Shown here one piece after another: positions 16,574 to 24,726 of a stretch of 35,103 nt of DNA (its first letter is position 1; each line of letters begins with the position of its first letter). The translations under genes were made by a program, and so were the position numbers. The notes under the pieces are model-generated. The model was not told where the DNA came from and did no database searches. It saw nothing but the letters and a program-made list of their open reading frames with translations. Source of the stretch: JAQYVL01 sp964578935 (GTDB taxonomy: Bacteria > Desulfobacterota > Desulfobacteria > Desulfobacterales > SURF-7); contig CAZOEW010000011.1 of the NCBI GenBank assembly GCA_964578935.1, positions 1-35,103 of the forward strand. The letters run 5' to 3'.

Positions 16574-17810
16574 CCCGCTCTCCGTACATGGCGTGTATCA
16601 TCTCCATAATTTTTTCAGAAGAACTTTTTCCTGAATTCAGAAGGACAACAAAGCTGATCAGCCGACCGTCTTCTGATTCCAGATACCCCGCCCTTGTCCT
16701 GATACCGGTTAATGTTCCTGTTTTGTAAAGCTCTCGGCCATTTTGCCGCAGCATGGTTCTGTATGGTTTAAATTCGTCCAGTATCTTCCCCATCATCGTT
16801 GCGGACAATTGATTTTTTTTTGAAAGACCAGACCCTTCTGCTATTTGTATACGGTCGGTTCCAAGATGTTTTTCGGAATACTCCAGGACAGCACGGACAC
16901 CTTTTTGCAATGTTCCCGGACAGCCATATTTTGCAGCACCTGCGGCAATAAGAAGCTGATTGGCAGAAAAATTGTTCGAAAAGTAAAGCATTCTGGTAAT
17001 GATGTCGCGGAGTTCAAAATGAGATCGATATTCCAGGATGAGTTTATCCCGTTTTGGATCGACACTGCCGATACGGATCGTACCTTTTGTTTTAATGCCT
17101 TTTTCCTGGAGAAAATGGTTGAATAAATGACCTGCGTACAGAAGAAATTCATGGTTCTCGTCGGCAAGGATTATTCGGCCTTCGTTTAATGATGAACGGG
17201 AGATACGGTTTAAAACAAAGGGTAGAAGCGGAGTTTGCGGTTCTGCGCTGATGTAGCGGCCATAAAGGTCTTTTTTAAAAAATACCGTATTGAAATTGAC
17301 GCATAAAGCACCGTTTGGCGCATCATACGGCTGGATTGAGCTTTTCGCGGCACCGGGAATCGTTATCGGTGAAGTAAAATAGGTATCATCGAGAATAATA
17401 TCATTCACGGTTTGAAACCTGTCGCCAAGCTGCTCGACAATTCCGGGTATGGTTTCGGAGAGAAGCAGCGGGTCGCCATACCCTTTGATCGTAAGGTTAA
17501 AATCCCGGTCCAGAAAAAATTCGGTTTTGAAGCGATGATCCAGGCCAAGCGCATCGATTACAACCAGTGAGGTTAAAATTTTTAATATCGATGCGGGTAT
17601 GAGCAATTTGTCTTCGTTAATACTTATAAGGGGGGTGTTTCGGGTTAAATCTCTAACCAGCACAGCGTCTCTTTCCCTTAGAACCTGTTCGATTTTATTT
17701 TTTGTTTCCGCGCAAAGGCAGGGGGTAAAGATCGGAATCATAAAAAAGATAAGAAGCAGGGTTGTGATCGTATGGATATAAGATGGCAACTTCAAAAGTC
17801 TTTTCCTCAT
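16551..17810 (-). CDS. dacB: D-alanyl-D-alanine carboxypeptidase / endopeptidase (PBP4, DacB type)
   Basis: This periplasmic penicillin-binding protein trims or cuts peptidoglycan cross-links. An N-terminal signal segment (residues about 10-34) ends before 'CAETKNK'. The class C motifs are all present: SxxK at Ser74-Lys77 ('IPASILKILTSL'), SxN in 'MLYFSNNFSANQLL', and KTG in 'ELYKTGTLTG'. The 419 residues are typical of PBP4-like proteins, though the inserted domain is smaller than in E. coli. The gene is convergent with folE2 and overlaps its last 23 bases. A tetR gene is divergent from it, 175 bp away. Confidence 0.92.
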   Translation of the reverse strand: MRKRLLKLPSYIHTITTLLLIFFMIPIFTPCLCAETKNKIEQVLRERDAVLVRDLTRNTPLISINEDKLLIPASILKILTSLVVIDALGLDHRFKTEFFLDRDFNLTIKGYGDPLLLSETIPGIVEQLGDRFQTVNDIILDDTYFTSPITIPGAAKSSIQPYDAPNGALCVNFNTVFFKKDLYGRYISAEPQTPLLPFVLNRISRSSLNEGRIILADENHEFLLYAGHLFNHFLQEKGIKTKGTIRIGSVDPKRDKLILEYRSHFELRDIITRMLYFSNNFSANQLLIAAGAAKYGCPGTLQKGVRAVLEYSEKHLGTDRIQIAEGSGLSKKNQLSATMMGKILDEFKPYRTMLRQNGRELYKTGTLTGIRTRAGYLESEDGRLISFVVLLNSGKSSSEKIMEMIHAMYGERVKDHCLK

Positions 17811-17985
17811 TACTGGTTTGATTTAATGATTATTGTTAGCATAATTTCAAATGGATAACAATTTTTTATCCGATGTCTTCCATTTTATTCTTTACTATTT
17901 GAGTCAGTCTGGATATGAGAGGTTTCAAAGGAGCCAGTAGCCGACAGGCTACACCATAATGTGCTAAAGAACCAGTGGACTTTTT

Positions 17986-18603
17986 ATGAAGGGAAATACT
18001 TTTCAGGAACTGCGTGAAAGAGAGCAGCATCTGCGTCGTGAGATTATCCTGGATGCTACAGAAATGCTTTTTTCTCAAAGAGCATTTCATCAGATAAACA
18101 TGAAAGATATTGCAGACGAAGCAAACGTTTCGGTTGCAAGTATTTACCGATATTTTGAATCACAGGATGACCTGTTGCTCGCGGTTCTTTTAAAACATAT
18201 TGATAATGTTGACAATCTGATTGAAGGTCTTGTGTCGGCCGCCTCATCTTCCATGGAGGATATTTCACGTATTTTTGTTGATTATCTGCTTGATAACGAA
18301 GCAGCCTTTCAGATCGTTTGTCATTTCATGATCAAGGGAGACAGAAGCAGTAATGTTTTTCGAGAATTTGAATCCGTAAAATCCGGTTTTCTGGATAAAT
18401 TTGATTCCGGGCTCGTGACAATGGGTTATCAAAAGCACACCCGTCTTTTTTCAGATTCTTTTTTCGCTTCTATTCTGGGAATTGTTCTCATACATAGAGA
18501 CCTTGGAAATCCAGGGGCGGCGGGGAAACGAAACGAGTTGCATGAATTGGCAAAATTCGCTGCAAACGCGTTTCATGTTGCAATGTCCGAACGATCCAGT
18601 TAA
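17986..18603 (+). CDS. TetR/AcrR-family transcriptional regulator
   Basis: The 205-residue product has a TetR DNA-binding helix-turn-helix at about residues 18-62: 'IILDATEMLFSQRAFHQINMKDIADEANVSVASIYRYFESQDDLL'-like order of helices, with the 'ASIYRYFESQDDLLLAVL' hallmark. The rest is a helical ligand domain with no recognisable ligand. It faces dacB divergently and rnj convergently, with only 15 bp between its stop and the rnj stop. An inverted repeat GGATAA-N7-TTATCC at 17853-17871 lies in its upstream region and is a possible operator. The target genes are not evident. Confidence 0.88.
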   Translation: MKGNTFQELREREQHLRREIILDATEMLFSQRAFHQINMKDIADEANVSVASIYRYFESQDDLLLAVLLKHIDNVDNLIEGLVSAASSSMEDISRIFVDYLLDNEAAFQIVCHFMIKGDRSSNVFREFESVKSGFLDKFDSGLVTMGYQKHTRLFSDSFFASILGIVLIHRDLGNPGAAGKRNELHELAKFAANAFHVAMSERSS

Positions 18604-18618
18604 CTGGCTCCTGTTTGA

Positions 18619-20268
18619 TTATAATTCCATGACCACCGGGATGATGACCGGGCGCCTCTTTATCGTAAAATAGAAATACTGCCTCAGGGCGGTTTGAAGT
18701 TTTGACCGTATAATTTCAGCGCGATTGGGTACTCCCGGACCGATTTCTTCTACAATTTCAAGAATTACGCATTGAGCATCCTCTACAAGATGTCCTTTTT
18801 CAGTCCAAAAAATAAAACCCCTGGACAAAATCTCTGGACCATAAACCACGATGCCGGTTTCTTCATCAAATGCAAGCGTCACAACAACCAGACCGTCTTC
18901 TGAGAGGTCTCGTCTTTCTTTGAGTACACTCCTGCCCACGTCTCCTATTCCCTTTCCGTCAATGAGAACGCGGCTGGTTTCCACACTGCCTGCGATCCTT
19001 CCGCCCTTTTCATCAAATTCAATGATGTCTCCATTCTCAGCAAGAATGATTTTTTCCTTCGGGATACCCGTCTGTTCTGCCAGTCTTGCATGCAGCAGAA
19101 GGTGGCGATACTCACCATGAATGGGAATAAAAAACTGTGGTTTTGTCAGGCCGATCATCAATTTCAGCTCTTCCTGGAATGCATGCCCTGAAACATGGAT
19201 GGCTGAGATCTTTTCATAGATCACATCAGCCCCTTTGCGATATAAATTGTTGATTATATTTGTGATGGCTTTTTCATTTCCAGGTATGAACTTTGATGAA
19301 AGGATGACGGTATCCCCGTCCCTGATTTTAATCTGCTTGTGCGTATCCGATGCCATGCGCGCCAGGGCCGACATGGGTTCACCTTGACTGCCGGTTGTGA
19401 GTATGACAATTTCATGATCCGGATAATGTTGAATTTCATCAATATGGATCTCCATCGAATCAGGGATATGGATGTGTCCGAGAGATCTTGCTATTTCAAC
19501 CGTAAGCTCGATGCTTCGGCCGTTAAAAATCAACTTGCTTCCTTTTTTGTGCGCGATATCGATAACCTGTTGAATTCTAGCAACATTTGAGGCAAAAAGA
19601 GCGACGATTACTCTGCCGTCGCTGTTCATGATGATGGTTTCAAGAGTCTCTCCGACGCTTTGGTCGGAAACCGTATATCCTTCTTTTTCAACGTTGGTTG
19701 AATCCGACAGCAGGGCAAGCACCCCTTCTTCACCGCATTTTGCAAATTTGTTGACATTGGTTACCATGCCGTCAACCGGATTATGGTTGAGTTTGAAATC
19801 TCCGGTATGAAGGATCAGACCGTAGGGAGTTTTAATGGCGATCCCAACACCGTCGATAACACTGTGACTGACTCGGATGAAACTAAGCTCAAACGGTCCT
19901 ATCTTAAGCTGTTCGCTTGGTGATATCTCATGAAGTCTCGTTGAAGCAAGGATACCATGCTCTTCCAGTTTATGTCGTATTATGGCGAGGGTGTATGCCG
20001 TTCCGAAAACCGGCACATTGATATCCTTCAGCAGATAGGGAAGGGCGCCTATATGATCTTCATGGGCATGTGTGATAACAATACCGGTTACGTTTGACTT
20101 TTTCTTTTTAAGATATGTCATGTCGGGAATAACAATATCAACACCAAGCATATAATCTTCCGGAAACATCAGCCCGGCATCGATGACGAATATCGTATCC
20201 TGATATTCAAAAACCATCATGTTCAGGCCGATTTCTCCCAATCCGCCAAGGGGAATAATTTTAAGCAT
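18619..20268 (-). CDS. rnj: Ribonuclease J
   Basis: RNase J is a metallo-beta-lactamase/beta-CASP nuclease with endo- and 5'-3' exoribonuclease activity in mRNA decay. The metal motif HAHEDH is at His67-His72 in 'GIVITHAHEDHIGALPYLL'. Further signs are 'HTGDFKLNHNP', 'LLSDSTNVEKEGYTVSD', 'TTGSQGEPMSALARMA' and 'AIHVSGHAFQEELKLMI'. The 549 residues match the family. The start 'MLKIIPLGGLGEIGLNM' is typical. It is convergent with the tetR gene and followed upstream by a 165-bp gap to the next minus-strand gene. Confidence 0.95.
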   Translation of the reverse strand: MLKIIPLGGLGEIGLNMMVFEYQDTIFVIDAGLMFPEDYMLGVDIVIPDMTYLKKKKSNVTGIVITHAHEDHIGALPYLLKDINVPVFGTAYTLAIIRHKLEEHGILASTRLHEISPSEQLKIGPFELSFIRVSHSVIDGVGIAIKTPYGLILHTGDFKLNHNPVDGMVTNVNKFAKCGEEGVLALLSDSTNVEKEGYTVSDQSVGETLETIIMNSDGRVIVALFASNVARIQQVIDIAHKKGSKLIFNGRSIELTVEIARSLGHIHIPDSMEIHIDEIQHYPDHEIVILTTGSQGEPMSALARMASDTHKQIKIRDGDTVILSSKFIPGNEKAITNIINNLYRKGADVIYEKISAIHVSGHAFQEELKLMIGLTKPQFFIPIHGEYRHLLLHARLAEQTGIPKEKIILAENGDIIEFDEKGGRIAGSVETSRVLIDGKGIGDVGRSVLKERRDLSEDGLVVVTLAFDEETGIVVYGPEILSRGFIFWTEKGHLVEDAQCVILEIVEEIGPGVPNRAEIIRSKLQTALRQYFYFTIKRRPVIIPVVMEL

Positions 20269-20433
20269 AAGACGGTTGTCCTTATTCCATTTCTTTTAAT
20301 CCGGAAAGTTATCCGGTTGTGATTTTATAGAAACAGATATTTTTTTAAAAGGTTCCTGCGGGTTGCAGAAAAATTGAGCAAAAAATGGAAGCCCTGGTGA
20401 TGCTGAAATATGGTAATTGGAAGATCAGCAAGG

Positions 20434-20880
20434 CTATGCGCGGATTTCCAGTTTTTCAAGAATAGAGTCTATCAAACGGATAAACCAGGTCCGCTGCGTT
20501 TCAGTTGCGTAGTTGATACAACTGCACCGAATCTTGTTCCCGGTCCTTACAAGAAATTCACAGGAGATTTTTTCCGGTTCAAGCTCGATCGCAAAATAAA
20601 AAGGTTTGCACTCTTTGTGCGAGATTTGCGTTTCGGTAAGAATTTCCTGATCAAGATGTACCCAATAAATTCCGCCTATTTCTGAAGCATCAAAATGCTG
20701 ATCAAAGTAGTCTTTAATTTTTTCATAGTCTTCAAATCTGAGTTCATCAATAACATACTGTTTCATAACATTTTGAGTTATCACAGTTTTATATGACGTG
20801 CAATATTTATTATACAGGACATCGGTAATGGAGGCCGGCTTCTTGACAAGCATAAAAACATCTGTTAATTGGATACCCAT
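20434..20880 (-). CDS. Hypothetical protein of 148 residues
   Basis: I do not recognise the family. The product is soluble and mixed alpha/beta, with no signal peptide or membrane segment. Features seen are 'RFEDYEKIKDYFDQHFDASEIGGIYWVHL', a tryptophan-bearing strand, and a cysteine-containing 'IRCSCINYATETQRTWFIRLIDSIL' near the end. Codon use is like its neighbours and GGAG lies 11 bases before the ATG. It lies upstream of rnj on the same strand with a 165-bp gap, so the two may share a transcript. The C-terminal helix suggests a small binding or regulatory protein. Confidence 0.7.
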   Translation of the reverse strand: MGIQLTDVFMLVKKPASITDVLYNKYCTSYKTVITQNVMKQYVIDELRFEDYEKIKDYFDQHFDASEIGGIYWVHLDQEILTETQISHKECKPFYFAIELEPEKISCEFLVRTGNKIRCSCINYATETQRTWFIRLIDSILEKLEIRA

Positions 20881-20999
20881 AATGATGAACTCCAGAGAGA
20901 AAAAATTGCAGGCTACCTGTTTTGAATATTTCGGCTTTTTTAGCTGGAACTGCGGCCTGGATGGAGGAGATTGACCATCAAAAAAACAGAGACATTCTC

Positions 21000-21031
21000 A
21001 AGGGCCGCAAGCAAAAGCTTGCGGCCCTTTT
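21000..21031 (+). terminator. Strong hairpin with U-tract upstream of ADH synthase
   Basis: A perfect 14-bp stem (A21000-C21012 paired with G21017-T21029, GGGCCGCAAGC core) with an AAAA loop is followed by TTTT. It lies between divergent genes, so it is not the end of a known plus-strand gene. It is either an attenuator in the leader of the aromatic biosynthesis operon or the end of a small RNA made from about 20881-21000. Confidence 0.65.
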
Positions 21032-21091
21032 AGTTCAAACATCATCTATTTAAGGATGTGGTGAAAATTTTTTTTGCATTCAGGAGGAGAT

Positions 21092-21889
21092 ATGCATCTT
21101 GGAAAAATGGTCAGGCTGGAGAGAATATTCGACCGTAATACAAAAAAAACAATCATTGTTCCGCTGGATCATGGCGTCAGCGTCGGGCCGATTTTCGGAG
21201 TTGTTGACCTGAGGGACACGATAAATAAGGTTGCGGAAGGGGGCGCGAATGCCGTGCTGATGCACAAAGGGCTGCATCGCCGTTCACATCGTGGACATGG
21301 CCGTGACATAGGGCTGATTATTCATCTCTCGGCAAGTACGGACCTGTCCCCGTTTCCCAATGCCAAAACCCTTGTAGGCGAGGTGGAGGATGCGATTCGA
21401 CTGGGTGCGGATGCCGTATCGGTTCATGTAAATCTCGGGGATGAAACCGAACGAAACATGCTGAATGAGCTCGGGCAGATTTCTACCCGGGCAAATAACT
21501 GGGGGATGCCGGTTCTGGCAATGGTTTATGCAAGAGGTCCTAAAATCAAGGATGGATTTGACCCTGAAATTGTAAAACATTGCGCACGTCTTGGAGAAGA
21601 ACTTGGCGCGGATGTTGTTAAGGTCCCTTATACAGGGGATAGGGAATCTTTCAGCAAGGTTGTTGAAAGCTGCTGTATCCCTGTAGTTATTGCCGGTGGC
21701 CCCAAGATGGAGAACCTGAGAGATATTGTCCAGATGGTTTATGACTCCATAAAAGCGGGTGGTTCGGGACTTTCTGTCGGAAGAAATATTTTTCAGTCTG
21801 AAGATCCGAGCCTTCTCGTCCGGGCACTTCATGGTATCGTTCATGAAAACTGGGAAGTTGAGCAGGCCATGGAGTTACTTGAAAGATAG
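21092..21889 (+). CDS. 2-amino-3,7-dideoxy-D-threo-hept-6-ulosonate (ADH) synthase / DhnA-type aldolase
   Basis: This Class I aldolase family member makes the first intermediate of the archaeal-type route to 3-dehydroquinate, bypassing DAHP synthase. It has 'TIIVPLDHGVSVGP', 'NAVLMHKGL', 'GADAVSVHVNLGD', 'ADVVKVPYTGD' (Schiff-base Lys) and 'VVIAGGPKM...SIKAGGSGLSVGRNIFQ'. A fructose-bisphosphate aldolase role is the alternative. The start at 21092 has AGGAGGAGA just upstream. 265 residues is normal. pheA follows 51 bp later, which supports a role in aromatic amino acid synthesis; the usual partner, 3-dehydroquinate synthase II, is not in the window. Confidence 0.85.
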   Translation: MHLGKMVRLERIFDRNTKKTIIVPLDHGVSVGPIFGVVDLRDTINKVAEGGANAVLMHKGLHRRSHRGHGRDIGLIIHLSASTDLSPFPNAKTLVGEVEDAIRLGADAVSVHVNLGDETERNMLNELGQISTRANNWGMPVLAMVYARGPKIKDGFDPEIVKHCARLGEELGADVVKVPYTGDRESFSKVVESCCIPVVIAGGPKMENLRDIVQMVYDSIKAGGSGLSVGRNIFQSEDPSLLVRALHGIVHENWEVEQAMELLER

Positions 21890-21940
21890 AACCGCTCGGA
21901 TCATAAAGTCCAGACGATATGGCGTTATATACTTATTGAC

Positions 21941-23188
21941 TTGATGAAAGACTTCCCTTATTTGAAGGGAGTGATGAAACACCAACAATTTGCGATTCAT
22001 GGATTCGGAAATCAATACGGGAAATTTTTCATGGGGAAAAAGAAAACAGAAAAGGCTGTCAAGGAAGCATTGATTGACAGAGATGCCGGAGATAATGGCC
22101 CTGACCAGAAGCGGCTTTTTAAGATTCGTGCCGGAATTGACAAAATTGATAAAGAGATTCTTGAACTTCTGAATCAGCGGGCAGGCCTTTGCAAGGAAGT
22201 AGGAGCGATTAAGTCGGCTTCGAAGGATACGGTTTTCAAGCCCTTTCGTGAAAAAGAAGTACTAACCCATCTTATCGATAATAACCCGGGGATCCTGCCT
22301 GATGATCATTTGAGAGCGATTTACAGGGAGATACTGTCTTCTTCTCGAAAACTTCAACAACCTCAGAAAGTGGTGTATCTGGGCCCGGAGGGAACTTTTT
22401 CCTTTTTTGTCGGAATTGAATACCTTGGGCACAGCGCGGATATGCAGCCCTGTAAATGCTTGAAAGATGTATTTCATGCTGTCGCGAGCCGTGAAGCGGA
22501 GCTCGGTATTATTCCACTTGAAAATTCACTTCAAGGCAGTGTCGGCCAGAGTCTTGACATGTTCCTGGCCTATGATGTTTATATACAGGCAGAAGTGTTT
22601 TGTAAAATCAGCCATTCGTTGTTAAGTTTAGAGAATTCGGTTGCCGGCGTTAACACGGTATACTCTCATCCTCAGGCATTGGAGCAGTGTTCCGGGTGGC
22701 TGAGATCACACCTTCCTGAAGCCACGATTGTACCTGCTGAAAGCACCTCATCGGCAGCCAGGAAAGTAATCAAAGAAAAGGGAAGCGCGGCAATAGGACA
22801 TGAAAGGCTTGGAGAAATGCTCGGCTTGAATGTCTTATATCGTCAGATAGAAGACCTTCCGGACAATTGGACTCGATTTATGATAATCGGCTCCATACCT
22901 CCGGAAGGAGGGCATCAGGATAAAACATCTCTTCTGTTTACATTACCGGACAAGTCAGGAGCGCTTGTCGGCGTATTAACAGTTCTGGCCAGACGCGGAA
23001 TAAACATGAAAAAACTGGAATCCAGACCACTTCGTTCCGAGAAGTGGAAATATGTTTTCTTTGCAGATCTTGAATGTGATCTGTCCGGTACCCAGTATGA
23101 CGAGTTGAAAAAAGAACTTTCGGAAAGATGCCACAGCCTTCAGATTCTCGGGAGCTATCCCGCAGGGCCTTATTTAAGCGGCCTTTAA
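21941..23188 (+). CDS. pheA: Chorismate mutase / prephenate dehydratase with ACT domain
   Basis: This bifunctional enzyme turns chorismate to prephenate and then phenylpyruvate. The chorismate mutase (AroQ) domain is at about residues 60-140 ('RAGIDKIDKEILELLNQRAGL'). The prephenate dehydratase domain is at about residues 145-320 ('VYLGPEGTFS', 'GIIPLENSLQGSVGQSLD'). The ACT domain with the phenylalanine-binding ESRP motif is at about residues 327-405 ('MKKLESRPLRSEKWKYVFF'). The start is uncertain: TTG 21941, ATG 21944, ATG 21974 (after AGGGAG, very close) and ATG 22031 are all in frame and the first 50 residues match no domain. It is co-directional with ADH synthase and a receiver protein. 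Confidence 0.93.
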   Translation: MMKDFPYLKGVMKHQQFAIHGFGNQYGKFFMGKKKTEKAVKEALIDRDAGDNGPDQKRLFKIRAGIDKIDKEILELLNQRAGLCKEVGAIKSASKDTVFKPFREKEVLTHLIDNNPGILPDDHLRAIYREILSSSRKLQQPQKVVYLGPEGTFSFFVGIEYLGHSADMQPCKCLKDVFHAVASREAELGIIPLENSLQGSVGQSLDMFLAYDVYIQAEVFCKISHSLLSLENSVAGVNTVYSHPQALEQCSGWLRSHLPEATIVPAESTSSAARKVIKEKGSAAIGHERLGEMLGLNVLYRQIEDLPDNWTRFMIIGSIPPEGGHQDKTSLLFTLPDKSGALVGVLTVLARRGINMKKLESRPLRSEKWKYVFFADLECDLSGTQYDELKKELSERCHSLQILGSYPAGPYLSGL

Positions 23189-23218
23189 TTTTTCATCTAC
23201 GGGCGGGGTGAAACGATA

Positions 23219-23590
23219 ATGCCGAACGCTAAATTTATTGTTGTCGAAGATGAAAAAGCAATACGTACTTTTATGAAAAATGCCCTGACATATTGTGTGG
23301 ATCGTGAGGTCAAGGCTTTTGAGGACGGAATAGCGGCATGGAATTACATGAAAGAGTTTCCGGATTTTCATTTTGTGATTTCAGATGTTGAACTGCCCGG
23401 AATGTCAGGCTTCGAGCTTTTAAAAAAAACAAAGGAAGTGTTTCCAGAAAAGATTTTCATTATCATGTCGGGAAACCCCTTGAATGAAGATTCGGCTTCA
23501 GATCTCGGCGCAGACGGATTTCTTGCCAAACCTTTTAAACTAAACGACTTGTTTGAGATCGTGAAGTTGTTTATGAACGACAGCAATTGA
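23219..23590 (+). CDS. Stand-alone response-regulator receiver domain
   Basis: The 123-residue product is a single CheY-like receiver. It has the acidic pair 'VVEDEKAIRTFM', the phosphoacceptor Asp in 'FVISDVELPGMSGFELL', the switch Ser in 'IIMSGNP' and the conserved Lys in 'FLAKPFKLNDLFEIV'. There is no output domain, so it probably passes phosphate to, or binds, a partner. No histidine kinase is nearby. It starts 31 bp after pheA, so it may be in the same transcript. A purine-rich ribosome site (GGGGTGAAACG) precedes the ATG. Confidence 0.88.
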   Translation: MPNAKFIVVEDEKAIRTFMKNALTYCVDREVKAFEDGIAAWNYMKEFPDFHFVISDVELPGMSGFELLKKTKEVFPEKIFIIMSGNPLNEDSASDLGADGFLAKPFKLNDLFEIVKLFMNDSN

Positions 23591-23687
23591 ATCTCCGGCT
23601 TCAATCGAAAAATTCATGACAAAACTTATAGATTCGGTCTCAAAAAGAGATGGCGGCAGATAATCTTACGGGCGTTTCGATCTGATT

Positions 23688-23706
23688 CCCGTTTTTTGCG
23701 GGTTTT
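23688..23706 (+). terminator. Weak terminator-like hairpin after the receiver gene
   Basis: CCCG (23688-23691) and CGGG (23699-23702) flank a T-rich loop and are followed by TTTT. The stem is only 4 bp, so this is a tentative end for the ADH synthase-pheA-receiver transcript. Confidence 0.3.
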
Positions 23707-23757
23707 GATTTTTCATAAGACAATCCATAATGAAATAGAATGTGAAACCTCTCTATG

Positions 23758-24285
23758 CTATTGATCTGATTGCGTTATTGCTTTGCGAGCGGTTTCGAAC
23801 TCGATCAGCTTTTTTTTCATCTCGATGCCTCCGCCGAACTTGCCATATGATCCATTATTTTTTATTACGCGATGACATGGTATCAGAATGGGAAAAGGAT
23901 TTTTGGAAAGAGTTGTCCCAACAAAACGGAACGCTTTGGGACGGCCGATCATGGCGGCGATCTCTTTATAGGATTTTTGATGCCCGTATGGAATATCGGC
24001 TGTTTTATGGAGAACTGACACTTGGAGCTCTGTAAGCGGTTCCATTTTCATAAGTTCCCATGGAGGTGGTATCGGAATCCCATGAAAATAATTTTGCATC
24101 AGGACGGCCACTTTCCCAGCAGTGGTATAACGGCTGGGCATTTCGTGGTTGCTGTTTCCGATGGATGTTAAAAGCGTTTCCAGGTCAGGACAGGGTAGAA
24201 TTGTTTTAATGATTTTAAAAGGGCTTTTCTGATAGACAAACCCCGTGTAGCCAAATGGGGTTGCAATGGTTGTATGAAAATTCAT
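23758..24285 (-). CDS. ogt: Methylated-DNA-protein cysteine methyltransferase
   Basis: The suicide repair enzyme moves the alkyl group of O6-alkylguanine to its own cysteine. The active-site motif PCHRV is at about Cys137 in 'FPILIPCHRVI', preceded by 'IPYGHQKSYKEIAAMIGRPKAFRFVG', where Arg120 is the likely finger residue. Downstream is 'GSYGKFGGG'. The start at 24285 gives about 175 residues, the usual length; a frame open up to 24498 adds 71 cysteine- and serine-rich residues that look like translated non-coding sequence. Neither start has a good ribosome site. It is convergent with the receiver gene and divergent from the metallolyase. Confidence 0.88.
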   Translation of the reverse strand: MNFHTTIATPFGYTGFVYQKSPFKIIKTILPCPDLETLLTSIGNSNHEMPSRYTTAGKVAVLMQNYFHGIPIPPPWELMKMEPLTELQVSVLHKTADIPYGHQKSYKEIAAMIGRPKAFRFVGTTLSKNPFPILIPCHRVIKNNGSYGKFGGGIEMKKKLIEFETARKAITQSDQ

Positions 24286-24726
24286 TTTAAATTGAATTGG
24301 AACTCCATCTATAGCAGGTTCACTAAAAAGCGTAAACGTATGTAAAAACTTTTCCCGGAACAACAGATTTTGTGATACAGCTTTTTTCAGAAGCGATCTC
24401 GAAACACAGTGTCTGGAACAACATAAAAACGGGAAGCAAAACGCTACATCCTGAAAATAGGCCGAAGTAAGATTCGATATCGATAATGCCCTGACCATTA
24501 TGATAATATTAAAATTTTATTTTGTAAAGAGTGTGAGTGCCTTGCTGAAACTCCATTTGCTCTTTTCAGGATCATTCTGTTATCGGATGCATCATGGAAA
24601 TTAATTAACTTGACAGATTGTGATTCGAAAAACGTTGAGAGGCTGCAACCAGGTGATCAGTCTGAGCCTTTGAAAACAGCACGTAAGCGTTTTCCGGAAG
24701 CATGAAGGAGAGATCTTAAAAATACG

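Noticed and set aside
21284..21844. A 186-codon minus-strand frame opposite ADH synthase
   Set aside because: It is fully antisense to a well-conserved aldolase gene with a strong ribosome site.
24286..24498. N-terminal extension of the methylguanine methyltransferase
   Set aside because: The added 71 residues are Cys/Ser-rich and match no domain, and the shorter form has the family length. A far upstream start cannot be fully excluded.
24610..24638. TTGACA box before the DRE-TIM metallolyase
   Set aside because: No -10-like hexamer lies at a suitable distance.
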